64,000 nt of DNA from Panopea generosa (taxonomy: Eukaryota; Mollusca; Bivalvia; Adapedonta; Hiatellidae): assembly GCA_029582155.1 (NCBI GenBank), contig CM055902.1, positions 15,016,086 through 15,080,085 on the forward strand, read 5' to 3'. This document shows positions 27,347 to 40,300 of this stretch, one piece after another. The notes under the pieces were generated by a model, which worked only from the letters and a program-made list of their open reading frames with translations, was not told the DNA's origin and ran no database searches. Every line of letters begins with the position of its first letter. Positions within the stretch are counted from its first letter, which is position 1. A program made the translations under genes and the position numbers.

Positions 27347-27555
27347 GGAGCGCGTGGTCCAGTGGTAGAGCACTGAACCCATTATCGGAGAGTCGTGGGT
27401 TCGATCTTCCGCCACGGATTGTGGTGTCCTTGAGCAAGACACTTTTCCGCATATGCTTAGTACTGGTTCTTACGAGAAAGACTTCGAGCGTGATTTGTCT
27501 AAGTTGTAAGAACTTGTTTCACAATCGAAGTAAAATAAATAAGTTTAAACTAAAC
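27347..27555 (+). mobile_element. SINE family A copy 1
   Basis: tRNA-derived head (gcgtggtccagtggtagagc and ggttcgatctt), then a conserved core gtgtccttgagcaagaca and a 3' end cacaatcgaagtaaaataaa. The core resembles the conserved central domain of V/Meta-type SINEs, from memory. Confidence 0.8.
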
Positions 27556-27682
27556 ACAATTAAGCCCACGACGACATAACAAAAACATACATCTCCTTAA
27601 TAACATGGAGCAATTATAATACATAATCTCTACTTTAAATATCGATATATATAATAATCAATCATACGAATATAACAACAGG

Positions 27683-27838
27683 GTGAAGATAATAAGAATC
27701 TTACATGGGTTTGAGGTTTGGATAGAAAAATTTTGTTTTGGCGGGGAGGCTTGCGAAAACAGTTAACCCAAAGGACGGAATTTTCTATCCGAACCGAAAA
27801 AGCCAAGGATGATTCTTTGTTTTGCATACCAAACATAT
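27683..27838. repeat. Palindromic dispersed repeat P, copy 1
   Basis: ggatagaaaaatttt and ggaattttctatcc face each other about 55 bp apart. Related copies lie at 29.31 and 61.48 kb. Confidence 0.55.
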
Positions 27839-29058
27839 TAAATAATTATTTCAACTTTGATGTATCATTATATATTTAACAACGACCGCTTTAAAAACCG
27901 TTTTATACGTTACGTCATCTAGATGGTTCCAACATTACAACGCGAGAATTTTATCTCGACCGTAGGGTGAGGTAGAAATATCTAACCCCGGTAACACTGC
28001 AGATATACTTATCTTGTTTGCAAAAAAAAATTGCCTCCACCTAAATTTACTGAACATATTTCGACATTGAACTGATTTAAACAGTAATTTATATATAAAA
28101 ACTAGCATTCTATATGTTGTCTTAATCTATATGACGCAGTTTCTGTAAAGCACTTTTATTGCTAGCGTACTCATGCGTTTGAAAGATGAATAATTATCTG
28201 AAATTTTGTTCCGGAAAAGTACATCCATAACAAGTGAGCCACCAGTTTTCAAGTTTTCAACAATCATAGGATGTTCTTCTGACTACCATTACAACGAGTA
28301 AACCATTTAGTCTTCTTTTTCAAATGTTTGGTTATTTATAGGTTTGTTTTCATTTTATTGTCATTCAGGGAGGTCTTTTAAATTCAACTGGACTTTTCAG
28401 CCCACTTTTTGAACAGACAAATCATGCATCTAGGCAATAACATAACGTACACTTTTCGAATAATAATTCTTCAATATCATTAACATCTAAACTACATATT
28501 TTTATTACATGAAACATAAATCATCTCTTGACTTATGTGTATGCTTATTTTTATTAACAAAATTTGCATCAGTCATGCTAGCTTAAATAGCATAAATACT
28601 CAAACCTTGTCAGGTATTGGATCTCATTCACATATCATGTGTCCATTCATATATCACCATTATTACGGTCTAAAACGACGAAAAATACTCAACGCTTTCC
28701 ATCCAGTTTAGATATATATGATTATATAGCATTATAACATTGTATTTCTCTTATTTATTTATTGCACAAATATCATTAAATGTAACTCAATTGGTATGTT
28801 TTCTCACACTATAATAAGATTAGGAATTGTTTCCCTTTAACAATGAGAGTAGTTTCATACTCAAACATAATGACTGTATTGACCTGTTCAACAATAACAT
28901 ATGTTAGTATAGAAATCTTAGTCCTTAGTACAGAAACCTTAGTCCTCAGTATAGAAACAAAATGATTAAACGAACGATTTTCGGTGTATAATAACGCGGA
29001 TATGTTTGAAGTAGCTGAAGTATCGGAATATATTATATTTAGACTTTTAAAATTAAAA
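27839..29058. other. AT-rich intergenic stretch
   Basis: A 21 bp motif (cttagtccttagtacagaaac) is repeated about three times at 28,900-28,960. Nothing else recognised. Confidence 0.4.
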
Positions 29059-29060
29059 TA

Positions 29061-29239
29061 CAGTCAAACCTGTCTTGAGCAGCCATTCAAAGGAAGGAGC
29101 AAAAATGACCTTTTAAGACAGGTTGTTGCTCAATACAGGTTAATTTGCTTTGAAAGCATAGCGCTGTGAAAAAGAAAATATGGCTGCTTAAGACAAGTGG
29201 CTTGCTTAAAAGAGGTGACCACTTACACAGGTTTGACTG
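29061..29239. mobile_element. MITE M1 (TA-flanked, Tc1/mariner-like)
   Basis: Ends cagtcaaacctgt and acaggtttgactg are perfect 13 bp inverted repeats, flanked on both sides by TA (29,059-29,060 and 29,240-29,241). Length 179 bp, non-coding. A TA duplication is the mark of Tc1/mariner-type insertion. Confidence 0.8.
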
Positions 29240-29309
29240 TAAGTTTAACCCGAAGCAAAACCATATTTAACCGAAACAAAAATAATATTATATGCCGTGA
29301 AAGTGCCAC

Positions 29310-29455
29310 ATATTATAAGAATCTTACATTGGTTTGTGGTTCCGATCCTAGGGATAACTGTTCGTCAGGGAAGAGGCTTAACCAAAGGGATTGACTTTTC
29401 TATCTGAACCAAAAAAGACATGTTAGATTATTGTTTCTGCATACCAGACATAATT
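29310..29455. repeat. Palindromic dispersed repeat P, copy 2
   Basis: Shares aagaatcttacat, gaggctt..aacc.aaggga, ttttctatc.gaacc and gcataccagacata with copy 1, in the same orientation. Confidence 0.55.
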
Positions 29456-29815
29456 TGAATACTTATTTTAATTTATAAACTTATTATTATATTTTCATCA
29501 TGATGACTTTAAGAGACGTCAAATTAGATATTTTACAACATATGTTTTAATACATACATCCTGAATTTTTCCAACGTCACAGCAGGGTATGATGAGCGCG
29601 TTGAAACATGTATGATAACGAAATCGTATCCACGTAAAAATTCGCGAAAATGCTTGTCCGGTAGTCAAAAATAATTGGTCAAGTTGTCTAGAGTCTATCA
29701 CGAACTACTATTTGAGTTATTTGGGTGTGATGGATATTATATGCACATGTAAATAAGTCACCTAAGCCTATATATATTTATATATTAACGTCAACACCAA
29801 ATTAATGTTGATCCA

Positions 29816-29821
29816 TTTATT
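29816..29821 (-). promoter_or_regulatory. Candidate polyadenylation signal of gene A (AATAAA)
   Basis: AATAAA on the minus strand about 190 nt past the gene A stop codon, the first canonical hexamer found there. It would give a short 3' UTR. The region is AT-rich, so chance occurrence is possible. Confidence 0.4.
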
Positions 29822-30009
29822 CACCCGTCATAGGTTTGTAAAGGTCGTGGTAGACCATCCCTTTACAAACCTTGCATATAAGTATATAATAAATGATATT
29901 TATATTTATGACATAAGTATAACATACATAGAAGGAGAATTAATACACAATTTTTGGGGAGTATTTTCTGGTGAATTTACGTGTTCAAAAACACATACAT
30001 ATATTTATA

Positions 30010-30089
30010 TCAATACAGGTTTGTTGTTATGATCGCAACGATGACAGCTAATGCAGCCACCACTATATTGTCAGCAGAATTGTCCGCAG
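30010..30089 (-). CDS. Gene A last exon: hydrophobic C-terminal tail and stop
   Basis: Acceptor catttcag at 30,092-30,090. In phase 1 the exon gives AADNSAD then [19 protein letters not shown] and TGA at 30,012-30,010. Small polar residues (DNSA) followed by a hydrophobic stretch that runs to within about five residues of the end is the layout of a GPI-attachment signal. A simple membrane anchor with almost no cytoplasmic tail is the alternative. Reading phase and gene position support it strongly. Confidence 0.8.
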
Positions 30090-33000
30090 CTGAAATGTAA
30101 TGTAAAAAATGGATTACTGGGCAGGTCTATCTACGACACACAACAGCATGTATAAAGATGTCAACACAGTGATTGATAAATTCACCTGATTGTTTTGTTG
30201 TTGTTTTTTCACATATAATTATTCATAGATTCTGTCAAATTAAGCAAGTATCAACATATATTTTAGATGTCCTACTTTATTAGCCAATAGAATCTCTCAG
30301 ATTTTTCAAAATAGAACATTTTATTTTACATGAAACGTTACATGTATGAACGTCAGTAGATGTGACCTACCTCCTCAGCGAATGAAATTGCACCAGGAAC
30401 GAGAGTAGATCAACATCGAAACCGGTTAGAATTGATACGCTAGTAGAAAATTCCATGAGCATTACAAGTAGATATATATGTATAATCTTGTTTGTATATT
30501 TTAATTTTTCTCACTTAACACCATATTATAAATCAATTCTAATGTTAGTTTTATTTTAATTTGCCTCACATACATATTTTTGTACTTTGGTTCGCTTGCA
30601 GAAAAAGAATTAATTTGCAATAACAAATAAATGTCAAATCTATAGACAATATACTAGCCTTTAGAACAAGCTCCAGCCCCACCGTCAATAAAACCGGATA
30701 TACATACGCAAATCTTTGTATTTACGTCACATTCAGAATTGATATCACTCCTAACACACAGAGTTTCATCATCAGAACAGGCCGAACCCAGCGTTGCTGA
30801 AAATAATAATTTGAGCCATCCATGACTATTTACTTCAAAATTCATTGATTTCAATGTACTAGAATGTACTAGATGTTGTTAATTGAGCACAATAAATAGA
30901 TATGGAATTTATTTTCCATAACATATTTGTAATTATTAACTTGAAGCAGTAATTGATACTTAGATTTGATCGTTTTTTTTTTTTTCAAACATAGCATGTT
31001 CTTCCCTCGTTGGCATACCATTATAAAATGAATATACTTCCTTTTTTAACATATTCTCTTATAAACGAAACAAAATTACATTTGTTATGAATAGAACATA
31101 TATATATATAGTAGATACACGTGGTGTAAAAAGCTACACGTTAAGTTATACGCCACACATGGTGGAATAAGCAATACGTGGTAAATACGTCACACGTTGT
31201 GTGAAAAGCTACACGTTGAGTAATATGTCACACATGGTGGAATAAGCAATACGTGGTGAAATAGTCACGCGTAGAAAAGTAAACTTAACGTGGGGAAATA
31301 CGTCAGATATTGTTGGATGAGCTACACATTAAGTAAAAGACGTCACATGTGCTTGAATAGGCTACACGTGGTACAATACGTCAGACAAAATGGGTATATT
31401 ACTCTCATTTCAAGAAAATAATCATAATTATTGTATCACTACCAGAAATAGCAAATTGATCCATACCTGTACAAGTCACCCCGTCTCCAGTGTATCCAGT
31501 CTTACAGGCACATGTAAACGACCCAGCCGTATTTGTACATGCGGCATTTGTGTCACAGTTGTTGTCATTTGCCTTATCGCATTCGTCATCATCTAATCAA
31601 ACAAGATTAGTGTTTAAATTGTTGTGACATCTTGTATACATGTTTAACATATACAACAATCACATATTTTATTGTTATTGACTAGCAAATTGGTAAGGTG
31701 GGTACATCATTTTCACTTCTGGTAACGCGTCAATTGCAGTATGTCCAAAAAGTGTCAGTTTTAGAAACAATAAAATGAGTGCTTACCTGTACAAGTCATC
31801 CCGTCTCCAGTGTATCCAGTGTTGCAGGCACATGTAAACGACCCTACCGTATTAGTACAAGCAGCATTTGTGTCACAGCTGTTGTCAGCAGTATTAGCAC
31901 ATTCGTCAGCATCTAATCAAACAAGAAACAAAATGTACTTGAGGTTGTTAATTAAGCACAATAAATAGATATGAAATTTATTTTCCATAACATATTTGTC
32001 ATTGTAAACTTGAAGCAGTAAGTGATACTAAGAGTTGTCGTGTTGTTTTTTTTTTTTTTTGTTTTTTCAAACATAACATGTTTTTCCCCCGTTGGCACAC
32101 CATTATAAATTATATATACTTTCTATTTTAACATATGCTCTTATAAACGAAACATAATTACATTTGTAATGTATAGATTACATATATATAGTAGATACAC
32201 GTGGTGCAAAAAGTTACAAGTTGAGTTATACGCCACACATAGTGGAATAAGCAATACGTGGTGAAATACGTCACACGTTGTGTGAAAAGCTATATGTTGA
32301 GTAATACGTCACACATGATGGAATAAGCAATACGTGGTGAATAGTCACACGTGGAGAAATAAGCTTAACGTGGGGAAATACGCCACATGTTGTCGGATGA
32401 GCTACACATTAAGTAATACGTCTCATATGGTTGAATAAGCTACACGTGGTACAATACGTCAGACAAAATGGGTATATCACTCTCATTTCAAGAAAAAATC
32501 ATAATTATTGTATCACTACCAGAATTAGCAAATTGATCCTTACCTGTACAAGTCACCCCGTCTCCAGTGTATCCAGTGTTACAGGCACATGTAAACGACC
32601 CAGCCGTATTTGTACATGTGGCATTTGTGTCACAGTTGTTGTCATTTGCCTTATCGCATTCGTCATCATCTAATCAAACAAGATTAGTGTTTATATTGTT
32701 GTGACATCTTGTATACATGTTTAACATATACAACAATATATGTTTTATTGTTATTGACTAGCAAATTGGTAAGGTGGGTATATCATTTTCACTTCTGGTA
32801 ACGCGTCAATTGCAGTTTGTCCAAAAAGTGTCAGTTTTAGAAACAAGAAAATGAGTGCTTACCTGTACAAGTCATTCCGTCTCCAGTGTATCCAGTGTTG
32901 CAGGCACATGTAAACGACCCTACCGTATTAGTACAAGCAGCATTTGTGTCACAGCTGTTGTCAGCAGTATTAGCACATTCGTTAGCATCTAATCAAAAAA

Positions 33001-34297
33001 GAAAAAAATGTACTTGAGGTTGTTAATTAAGCACAATAAATAGATATGAAATTTATTTTCCATAACATATTTGTAATTGTAAACTTGAAGCAGTAAGTGA
33101 TACTAAGAGTTGTCGTGTTGTCGTGTTTGATTTTTTTTCAAACATAGCATGTTCTTCCCCCGTTGGCACACCATTATAAAATATATATACTTCCAATTTT
33201 AACATATGCTCTTATAAACGAAATATAATTACATTTGTAATGTATAGATTACATATATATAGTAGATACACGTGGTGCAAAAAGCTACAGGTTGAGTTAT
33301 ACGCCACACATAGTGGAATAAGCAATACGTGGTGAAATACGTCACACGTTGTGTGAAAAGCTACATGTTGAGTAATACGTCACACATGATGGAATAAGCA
33401 ATACATGGTGAAATAGTCACACGTGGAGAAATAAGCTTAACGTGGGGAAATACGCCACATGTTGTCTGATGAGCTACACATTAAGTTATACGTCACATGA
33501 GGTTGAATAAGCTACACGTGGTACAATACGTCAGACAAAATGGGTATATCACTCTCATTTCAAGAAAATAATCATAATTATTGTATCACTACCAGAATAA
33601 GCAAATTGATCCATACCTGTACAAGTCACCCCGTCTCCAGTGTATCCAGTCTTACAGGCACATGTAAACGACCCAGCCGTATTTGTACATGCGGCATTTG
33701 TGTCACAGTTGTTGTCATTTGCCTTATCGCATTCGTCATCATCTAATCAAACAAGATTAGTGTTTAAATTGTTGTGACATCTTGTATACATGTTTAACAT
33801 ATACAACAATCACATATTTTATTGTTATTGACTAGCAAATTGGTAAGGTGGGTACATCATTCTCACTTCTGGAAACGCATCAATTGCAGTATGTCCAAAA
33901 AGTGTCAGTTTTAGAAACAAAAAAATAATTGCTTACCTGTACAAGTCATCCCGTCTCCAGTGTATCCAGTGTTGCAGGCACATGTAAACGACCCTACCGT
34001 ATTAGTACAAGCAGCATTTGTGTCACAGTTGTTGTCAGCAGTATTAGCACATTCGTTAGCATCTAATCAAACAAGAAAAAATGTACTTGAGGTTGTTAAT
34101 TGAGCACAATAAATAAATATGAAATTTATTTTCCATAACAACTTGAAGCAGTAAGTGATACTTAGAATTTGTCGTGTTTTTTTTTATTCAAACATAGCAT
34201 GTTCTTCCCCCGTTGGCACACCATTATAAAATGAATATGCTTCCTTTTTTAACATATGCTCTTATAAACGAAATATAATTACATTTGTAATGTATAG

Positions 34298-34374
<77 letters not shown>

Positions 34375-37300
34375 GATACACGTGGTGCAAAAAGCTACAC
34401 GTTGAGTAATACGTCACACATGATGGAATAAGCAATACGTGGTGAAATAGTCACACGTGGAGAAATAAGCTTAACGTGGGGAAATACGCCACATGTTGTC
34501 GGATGAGCTACACATTAAGTTATACGTCACATGAGGTTGAATAAGCTACACGTGGTACAATACGTCAGACAAGACGGGTATATTACTCTCATTTCAAGAA
34601 AATAATCATAATTTTTGTATCACTACCAGAAATAGCAAATTGATCCTTACCTGTACAAGTCAACCCATCTCCAGTGTATCCAGTCTTACAGGCACATGTA
34701 AACGACCCAGCCGTATTTGTGCATGCGGCATTTGTGTCACAGTTGTTGTCATTTTCGTTATCGCATTCGTCATCATCTAATCAAACAAGATTAGTGTTTA
34801 AATTGTTGTGACATCTTGTATACATGTTTAACATATACAACAATCACATGTTTTATTGTTATTGACTAGCAAATTGGTAAGGTGGGTACACCATTCTCAC
34901 TTCTGGTAACGCGTCAATTGCAGTATGTCCAAAAAGTGTCAGTTTTAGAAACAAGAAAATGAATGCTTACCTGTACAAGTCATCCCGTCTCCAGTGTATC
35001 CAGTGTTGCAGGCACATGTAAACGACCCTACCGTATTTGTACATGCAGCATTTGTGTCACAGTTGTTGTCAGCAGTATTAGCACATTCATCAGCATCTAA
35101 TTAAACAAGAAAACAATGTTATATTGTTACGGCATCTAGAGTGTCTGAATACTGTTTAAAATATAACAAAAAGCTTGGCTGTGTATTATATCAAACTGAC
35201 GAGACGAGTACATTACTCTATTTTAAAGAAAAGAATCAAAAGCATGTCTGTAATTATTGCATCTCTTCTATTAATATAAAATTGATCCAAACCTGTACAA
35301 GTCACCCCGTCTCCAGTGTATCCAGCGTTGCAGGCACATGTAAACGACCCTGCCGTATTTGTACATGCAGCATTTGTACCACAGTTGTTGTCATTTGCAT
35401 TAGCGCATTCGTCATCATCTAATCAAGCAAGATAAATGTTTATATTATTACTTAACAAACACTTGTCATAATGATTGTTTACATTATTAAATATTTGAAG
35501 CTTTTTTTTTTTCACTCATAAAAATGACACTTATGAAAACAACCATGTCAGGTTCTGTTGCAGCCATACTAAAGACAATACAAATATACGACTGACCTTT
35601 CAGAAGAGGTCACCGTCTCCTGGAACGGTCAGTAGCAATTTCTCCACTTGGGAAATGAAATTATACTGGTAACTAGGTGCACCCAACTCTTCTTCTTTTC
35701 TCAAAATAGAGCCAAACCTGTGTTAGTGGTCACCTATATCAAACAACTACTTGTCTAAATCAGCGACATTTTCTATTTACCATTTGTATAATTTTAGATT
35801 TAATAGCGGTCAACTGATTTAAATGGTCAATTTTGCTGTTTCACTTGAATGGTTGCTTTAAACAGACTTGACTAATATCTCGTATCGCATTAAACGATGA
35901 AGCATCTTAATGTGTTTGTATTGTAAAAATAAAATATTGTTTTATATTGTTAATTCAGTAATACAAACCAAATTCATCAGGAGTTAAATCTTATTCTAAA
36001 TCAGGAAGCACATTACTAGCAGTGTGTCCATATGTATGTTTAAATTCTGGAAACAAAGCATATACTCTGACCTGTACAAGTCATTCCGTTCCCAGTATAT
36101 CCAGTATTACAGGCACATGCAAATGATCCTTCCGTATTTGTACATTTAGCATTTGTGTCACAGTTGTTGTCATCTGTACTAGCGCACTCGTCAGCATCTG
36201 ATCAAACACGGAAACCATTTATAAAGGAACCATTCCGAGGTAATGTTTAAATAATACAAAAACATTATGACTGCGTTTTATGTACACATCACTCTTATTC
36301 TAAGAAACACTGTATTAGCCCTATGTCCATATGGTATCAGTACTAGACAAAAATAATGCAAACTTACCTGAACAAGTCACCCCAGATCCAGTGTACCCAG
36401 TGTTACAGGCACATGTAAACGACCCTGCCGTATTTGTACAAGCAGCATTTGCACCGCAGTTGTTGTCATTTGCACTTGCACATTCATCTTCATCTAATCA
36501 AACAAGACAAATACCAATAGCGCAGTGGGATCTAGAATGCCGTAATAATGTTTAGAAACATACAAAAACAAAGTTCTGGTTGGACTTTAAATCAAATTGA
36601 CGAGACCGGTAACTTTCTCTCGTTTCAAGAAATATGCTAATTGCAGTATGTCCTAAAATGGAGATTTAAATTCACCTCAAATGGTGGATGGGTGACGCCA
36701 TGTTAATCAATTTAACTTCTTATATATAATTTATTGTAATACATCAATATATCAATATCCTGGAAACAATCTAATTCCTACGATACCGATACAATTAAAC
36801 GGGAATAAGTTACGTTTAACAGTTCATAAAGTATCCAGTACCGCAAAGGTTGCCCAGAATGTGTCAGATGCGAATATGACGGATATTGGCCCAGACACAG
36901 AAAAGAAAGCGGAGTGAGACATCAAGTTAAAATAAGCTTTATTTAAGATCCAGTGAAGTGAATGACGGTAATCAAAAAGAAATAAGAAAACAAGTATGCA
37001 TCCTATCAATTAACAGGTAAAAGGGAAATATGCTTGAAATACAGATACAGTTAAACAACTAGCAGACATGTGAGTTGCTACACTTTTTATCTATTCTTCT
37101 TTTCGTCATTGTTTTTGAGACTGTTGTTTCATACCTTGACGGTGATCTACACATATACTCGTTAAATATCCGGAGTTAAGAAATGTGAACCAAGAACAAA
37201 TATTTCAGTAGTTAAAACTTCAATCGTATTCGATATGTATTTTACAAGAAAGGCTTTCAAATAAAGATAGCGATGAATCATGGAAATCTTGACTGCGATG

Positions 37301-40300
37301 TATGTTGTAGTTGATACAAAGACTACAGTGCAGGTATAGGCTTTGGAATAAAAATGTTCATGCAATAACTGTACGGATATAATTACAGGTCGACCACAAG
37401 CTCTTGATTTACTAATGAATGGTTCAGTTTCAACTTATTTATTTTACTTCGATTGTGAAACAACCAAGGCAAATCACGTTCGAAGTCTTCCTGGTTAGAA
37501 CCAATACTAAGCATATGCGGAAGAGTGTCTTGCTCAAGGACACCGCACATAGCCGTTGCGGAGGATCGAACCCACAAACTTCCGATCATCGGTTCAGTGC
37601 TCTACCACTGGTTTACGCGCTCCAGTGGTTAAGATATAACAATCATCAATATATATTATCCTTATACCGAGAATGAAGCCTTAGACTTTTGTGAAAATTG
37701 AAAAAAGATAAATTGGGGGTGGGGGAGGCTTCAATACAGTTTTCACTATACCGTTATTGTCATCTGTATTTGGGCATTGCTCATCATCTTATCATACACA
37801 ATAAATTATTAATATGAAGTGGCATCTAGCATATGAAGATTATGTTTGAATTATTAAAAAATAACAACAATTTTAGTTGTGTTTTCTAACAAAGTAGCGA
37901 GATGATTCGATTACGGTCATTTCAAGAAATAAGTGTTTCTATAATTATAAAAGGTATCAATACCAGAAACAGAAATGTTATGCTTACCTGTACAAGTCAT
38001 CCCGTCTCCAGTGTATCCAGTGTCACAGGCACATGTAAACGACCCTGCCGTATTTGTACACACAGCATTTGCGTGACAGTTGTTGTCATTTGCATTAGCA
38101 CATTCGTCATTATCTAATGAAACAAATCGAATGGTTCAATTGAAAGGATATCAATATGCCTGAATATTGATTAACTGTTACAAATACATAGGTCTGGTAT
38201 TGTGTATATCAAATTTGCGAAACGGGTACAAAATTCTCATTTCTAATAATACTTGAATTACAGTGTGTTTATCATTATGGTATCACAAACAGAAACAGAA
38301 AATACAACTAACCTTCACAAGTCACCCCGTCTCCAGTGTAGCCAGTGTTACAGGCACATGTAAACGACCCTGCCGTATTTGTACACGCAGCATTTGCATG
38401 ACAGTTGTTGTTAGCTGTACTAGCACATTCGTCATTATCTAATCATACAATACAAATTGTTAAATTGAAGTGATATCAAGCATGTCTGAATGTTGTTTAA
38501 CTGTAACCAGAAACAAAAGTTTTGTTATATTTTATTTCAAATTGACGAGACGGGTACATCACTCTCATAAGCTCACATTTAAGGAAGCAAATAGAAGTGC
38601 AGTGTATCTATTATTATGGCATCAAGTATAGAAACAGAACATTCAACTTACCTGTACAAGTTATCCCGTCTCCAGTGTATCCAGTGTTACAGGCACATGT
38701 AAACGATCCTGCCGTATTTGTACACGCAGCATTTCCGTGACAGTTGTTGTTAGAAGTACTACTACATTCGTCATTATCTGATTAAACAATACAAACGGTA
38801 AAATAAAGCGATATCAAGCGTTTCTGAATATTGTTTGACTGTTACAAGAAACGCAGGATTTGTTATGTTTTATTTCAAATTGACGAGACGGGTACATCAC
38901 TGTCATAAACTCTCATTTAAAGAAACAAGTATAACAGCAGTGTGTCTGTCATTATGTCATCAATTGTATAAACAGAAAATACAACTTACCAGTACAAGTC
39001 ATCCCGTTTCCAGTGTATCCAGTGTTACAGGCACATGTAAACGATCCTGCCGTATTTGTACACGCAGCATTTGCGTGACAGTCGTTGTCATTTGCATTAG
39101 CGCATTCGTCTTTATCTAATGAAACAAATTAAATGGTCCTATTGAAGTGTAATGAATATTGTTTAAATCCTCATTAAACTTCCGAATTGCACACGTTTTG
39201 ATAATAACAAAAATGACTGTAATTAAACGTGTTGATCATATTGCTTAAACCATTCCTGTAGACATCTAGTGACTGGTTTAAAAAAAGCGAAAAAAATAGT
39301 TAACTTAAATCGAAATATATTTTTCTTAGACAAGCGGTCCGAACTTTTAACTTTTGTTTCCATTTTTGTAATTCCAGAATGTTGCTTTCCGACGGTACTT
39401 CCGATAGTGTTTGGAATTACATAAATGAATACTGCAGTGGTGATGTGCGAATTAAGACCGTTAGATAAGGGGTTCAATAACATGATTGGAAGTTATAGCT
39501 TCACTTAGTGTGTATCGTTATTGGGTTTCTTGTTTTAAATAAATATATTGATGTCTGCAATAAGACTGTATCGCATGCAGTATATTATTTAAACGCACTG
39601 AAAAACAATGAGTACTGAATACTAGTTTGGTTTAGTAACTCTTGGTCAGGATCCTCCCTTGCATATACGCGTTATACTATCTCACGCGCTATTACGTCAC
39701 AAATCACTTTATCGCAGTCAATACTGAAAGATTATCAGGGCGGTTTGCTTAGTATAGTTATTACAAAATAATTTAATGTTTAATTTTAAATGAAATAATT
39801 AGCTCTTGGGTTCCAGTTCATTTATGCACTGAGGGGAACAAAGGGGGTGTTCTTAAAAACTGTCTCACCGCAAGCGATTATTTAACGTTTAACAGTATCC
39901 CCTACAGTTCCCCATACTAAGTGAATTGATCATATATTACCGACCGACGCGTTTCTGAACAAGCTTTGTAACTCACCGTTTTCTGCCGAAGGTGTTTATC
40001 GGAAAGAGACGAACATTAATTTGTAAACAAAACCCATTCTTAATTATGTGCTTATAATGTGCTTTTTAATTTTTTTTCGTTTGCAAAATCTCTTAGTAAT
40101 CCAAAAAACATGTATTACATCATCTGGAAGAGTAAAACTAACTTAAATTAAAACTAAAAACGACCGTTTCGGAAGTTTAATAAGCATTTACCTGTTACAA
40201 AAACATGGGATTGGTATGTATTATATTAATTTGCGAAACGGGTACATTATTCTCATTTTTAGAAACACGTGAATTGCAGTCTGTCCATCATTTTGGTATC

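Larger units (their letters stand above)
30863..35100. repeat. Four tandem units of about 1.07 kb, each with two cbEGF exons
   Basis: The same anchor (a tgtact..ag.tgttaatt motif) recurs at about 30,863, 31,932, 33,008 and 34,081. Each unit holds, on the plus strand, an AT-rich stretch with a T tract, an ACGTG-rich block, a type V exon and a type M exon. A (TA)n tract grew only in the fourth unit. Confidence 0.85.
36494..37987. other. Intron of gene A between exons at 37,988 and 36,368
   Basis: Holds the exon fragment at 37.75 kb and a SINE A copy; the remainder is unremarkable. Confidence 0.5.

Noticed and set aside
27347-27420. tRNA gene
   Set aside because: A- and B-box motifs are present but there is no matching acceptor stem, and the sequence runs into a SINE core found at two other places.
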